7,991 nt of DNA. Origin: DASQJL01 sp035689165 (lineage in GTDB: Bacteria > Eisenbacteria > RBG-16-71-46 > SZUA-252). Position 1 is the stretch's first letter. Each line of letters begins with the position of its first letter. The DNA lies in assembly GCA_035689165.1 (NCBI GenBank), contig DASSLZ010000211.1, positions 1 through 7,991 on the forward strand, given 5' to 3'. Positions 6,596-7,991 of the stretch are shown here, one piece after another. Below the pieces are notes generated by a model, which was given only the letters and a program-made list of their open reading frames with translations, did no database searches and was not told the origin of the DNA. A program made the translations under genes and the position numbers.

Positions 6596-6602
6596 TACCG
6601 GT

Positions 6603-7313
6603 TCACGTCTCCAGCTTGATGCGGCTCCGCCGCTCCTCGCGCCGGGGCTGCGGCACCGCCACCTCGAGCAGGCCGTTCCGGAACCGCGCCTTCACGTCGT
6701 CGGCGTCCACCGGATGCGGCAGGGCGACCTCGCTGCGGAACGGGCCGTAACCCCAGCGGCTCCGCGGATCGACGCCGCCGTCCGCGGGCCGGTCGTCGGG
6801 CCGCTCGCCTTCCACGACCAGCATCTGATCCTCGACCCGGACCTCCACGTCCTTCCGCTCGAGCCCCGGAAGCTCGAGGCGGACGATGAGCGCGCCGTCC
6901 CTCTCGAAGACCCGCGCGCGCGGGAACCACGTCTCGCGCGTCGAGCGTTCGCGCTCGTTCGAGCTCCACCGGCGCGCCGGATCCGAAGCGAAGCCCGAGC
7001 CACCGGGACGCCCCGCCTCGAACGGCATTCCCACAGGGGTCGGCACACCCGCGTATCCCGGGTAGCCGCCCATCGGGTAGGCCACCGGCACCGGGCCGGA
7101 GTAGCCGACCATGCCCGGATCGCCGTACGCGTAGCGGCCGTAGTCCCGATGTCCTCCCTGAGCCGGCGACCGCCACGCCGAAACATGCGGGCCCCTGTCC
7201 GCACGCCGCGATCTCGGCTCGCTTCGCTCGATCTTCTCGTCCACCCGCATCTCGCGGGCGCGTTGCCGGATCTCTTCCAGCCTGGCTTCGTCGGTCTCGT
7301 TGCGATCGTTCAT
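6603..7313 (-). CDS. hsp20: Small heat-shock protein, Hsp20/alpha-crystallin family
   Basis: 236 residues, long for a bacterial Hsp20 (usually about 140-170). This ATP-independent chaperone family holds unfolding proteins in a soluble state. The alpha-crystallin domain spans about 129-222: W129-F-P-R-A-R-V-F-E-R-D-G, L146-E-L-P-G-L-E-R-K-D-V-E-V, the V166-V-E-G-E-R turn, Y189-G-P-F-R-S-E-V-A-L-P, and the signature N213-G-L-L-E-V-A-V-P. The tail has I232-K-L, the I-x-I/L type motif used for oligomer contacts. The extra length is N-terminal: a charged helix (residues 1-40), then a Gly/Tyr/Pro-rich, probably disordered part (about 59-107). The ATG at 7313 has AAGGGA six bases upstream and no competing start. 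A 15-base direct repeat lies just upstream. It is divergent from the CBS protein gene and convergent with the phytase-like gene. Confidence 0.93.
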   Translation of the reverse strand: MNDRNETDEARLEEIRQRAREMRVDEKIERSEPRSRRADRGPHVSAWRSPAQGGHRDYGRYAYGDPGMVGYSGPVPVAYPMGGYPGYAGVPTPVGMPFEAGRPGGSGFASDPARRWSSNERERSTRETWFPRARVFERDGALIVRLELPGLERKDVEVRVEDQMLVVEGERPDDRPADGGVDPRSRWGYGPFRSEVALPHPVDADDVKARFRNGLLEVAVPQPRREERRSRIKLET

Positions 7314-7338
7314 GGTGTCCCTTCTTTCTTATCCTCTT

Positions 7339-7372
7339 TCCTATGAACCGCGCGTCATCCTATGAACTGCGC
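7339..7372. repeat. Two-copy 15-base direct repeat upstream of hsp20
   Basis: tcctatgaaccgcgc (7339-7353) and tcctatgaactgcgc (7358-7372) differ at one base and have a 19-base period, close to two helical turns. On the hsp20 strand they lie 26-59 bases before its ATG. Possible readings are a repeated operator, a duplicated core-promoter piece, or a repeat in the leader. It is not the CIRCE element of HrcA control. Confidence 0.6.
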
Positions 7373-7502
7373 AGCTTCGATCTTTGCAAGAGGCGCGCCG
7401 AATTGCGCGATGTCGAGTGGGGCGTGCGGCGTGGTCCTTGCGAGGGGGCGGTGACGGCATACGACGGCGCTAAGAAACGCGCTGTTGCGGATACGACCTA
7501 GG

Positions 7503-7530
7503 GTTATGGCGCCCTGCTGGGCGCCATGAC
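7503..7530 (+). promoter_or_regulatory. Strong hairpin in the leader of the CBS gene
   Basis: The 9-base arms atggcgccc (7506-7514) and gggcgccat (7519-7527) pair perfectly around loop tgct. As RNA the stem extends by one G-U and two standard pairs (7503-7505 with 7528-7530), giving 12 pairs. It ends 27 bases before the CBS start and has no U-run after it, so a leader structure or palindromic operator fits better than a terminator. Confidence 0.5.
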
Positions 7531-7546
7531 ATGGGCGCCATGACAT
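7519..7546 (+). repeat. Perfect 14-base tandem duplication before the CBS gene
   Basis: gggcgccatgacat occurs twice back to back (7519-7532, 7533-7546) and runs directly into the GGAGG ribosome binding site. The first copy contains the 3' arm of the hairpin at 7503-7530. The second copy can offer the same arm (7533-7541), so two alternative stems are possible. Each copy contains ATG triplets that are not the likely gene start. Confidence 0.85.
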
Positions 7547-7551
7547 GGAGG
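7547..7551 (+). promoter_or_regulatory. Ribosome binding site GGAGG of the CBS gene
   Basis: GGAGG lies six bases before ATG 7558 and three before ATG 7555. The spacing favours 7558 as the start, which also gives the usual family N-terminus (M-Q-V-R-E-I-M-T). In-frame ATGs at 7531 and 7540 lack such a site. Confidence 0.65.
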
Positions 7552-7557
7552 CACATG

Positions 7558-7991
7558 ATGCAGGTCCGTGAAATCATGACCCGGGAGCCGGCATGCTGCT
7601 CCCCCGATACCAAGGTTCAGGAAGTTGCCAAGATGATGTTGGAGCACGACTGCGGCGTGATCCCGGTCGTCGAGTCGTCAGGCTCCAAGCGTCCCCTCGG
7701 CGTCGTGACCGACCGCGACATCGCCGCCCGCGTGGTCGCCGAAGGACGCGATCCCGCGCGGACGACGGCGCGGGAGTGCATGACCTCGCCCGTGCTCACC
7801 GTGACGCCCGATACCGAGGTCGCCCGGTGCTGCGACATTCTGGAGCAGCATCAGATCCGCCGCGTGCCGGTGGTGGACGAGCGTGGAAATGTGTGCGGGA
7901 TGATCGCGCAGGCGGACATCGCCACCTTCGCGTCCGAGAGGGACACGGCCGAGGTGGTGCGGAGCATTTCGCAGCCCTCGGGGAGCTCGCC
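7558..7991 (+). CDS. Two-CBS-domain protein, 3' end beyond window
   Basis: 144 residues are visible with no stop, so the C-terminus is off the right edge. Two tandem CBS domains form a Bateman module, which usually binds adenosyl nucleotides (AMP, ATP, SAM) and senses energy or redox state. CBS1 covers about 1-60: V3-R-E-I-M, D31-C-G-V-I-P-V-V, G48-V-V-T-D-R-D-I. CBS2 covers about 74-127: C74-M-T-S-P-V, I100-R-R-V-P-V-V-D, G114-M-I-A-Q-A-D-I-A. No signal peptide or membrane segment is seen. The protein is cysteine-rich: C13-C14, C32, C74, C91-C92 and C113. It is divergent from hsp20 across a repeat-rich 244-base gap. Short stand-alone two-CBS proteins such as mycobacterial Hrp1 are hypoxia-induced; a similar stress role here is inferred. 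An additional C-terminal domain beyond the window cannot be excluded. Confidence 0.9.
   Translation, partial: MQVREIMTREPACCSPDTKVQEVAKMMLEHDCGVIPVVESSGSKRPLGVVTDRDIAARVVAEGRDPARTTARECMTSPVLTVTPDTEVARCCDILEQHQIRRVPVVDERGNVCGMIAQADIATFASERDTAEVVRSISQPSGSS

Noticed and set aside
7366..7394. Possible minus-strand promoter for hsp20 (TTGCAA, 17 bases, TTCATA)
   Set aside because: The -10 part matches the sigma-70 consensus poorly (2 of 6), so it is not reported as a feature, although the spacing is right.
7355..7546. 63-codon minus-strand frame in the hsp20-CBS gap
   Set aside because: No recognisable motif or convincing ribosome site; it overlaps the repeats and the CBS leader hairpin.

Overview
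The window is GC-rich and densely coded, with strong G/C preference at third codon positions. Six protein genes are complete or nearly so, and one more runs off each end. There are no tRNA or rRNA genes, CRISPR arrays, transposases, phage genes or defence genes. The gene content suggests a chromosomal segment of a free-living, high-GC, probably environmental bacterium. The phylum cannot be fixed from this sequence; I would guess an uncultivated soil-type lineage, and this is only a guess.

Left block (minus strand, 1-2674): a GT-B glycosyltransferase and, overlapping its stop by four bases, an FAD-dependent oxidoreductase resembling the UDP-galactopyranose mutase / amine-oxidase superfamily. 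The second gene is cut by the left edge. They look like a translationally coupled pair for cell-surface sugar metabolism. The oxidoreductase carries an odd insertion of nine Asn-Gly-His units.

Centre: a small exported helical protein of unknown function (minus strand, 2895-3641) is divergent from a tryptophanase-type PLP lyase (tnaA, plus strand, 3961-5358). The 319-base divergent gap holds an 18-base palindrome next to the ribosome binding site of the exported protein and a large nested inverted repeat 64 bases before tnaA. Behind tnaA, 53 bases on and in the same direction, is an exported phytase-like (esterase-like) protein (5412-6566). A GC-rich hairpin then separates it from the convergent small heat-shock gene.

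Right block: an Hsp20 small heat-shock protein (minus strand, 6603-7313) is divergent from a two-CBS-domain protein (plus strand, 7558 to beyond the right edge). The 244-base region between them is unusually patterned. It has a 15-base direct repeat close to the Hsp20 start. It also has a strong hairpin, whose 3' arm lies inside a perfect 14-base tandem duplication, just before the CBS start. The pairing recalls stress or dormancy regulons in which Hsp20 and CBS proteins are co-induced, but this is an analogy only.

I see no clear new multi-gene system. The most unusual signals are the Asn-Gly-His repeat insert, the structured region before tnaA, and the repeat/hairpin architecture between hsp20 and the CBS gene.
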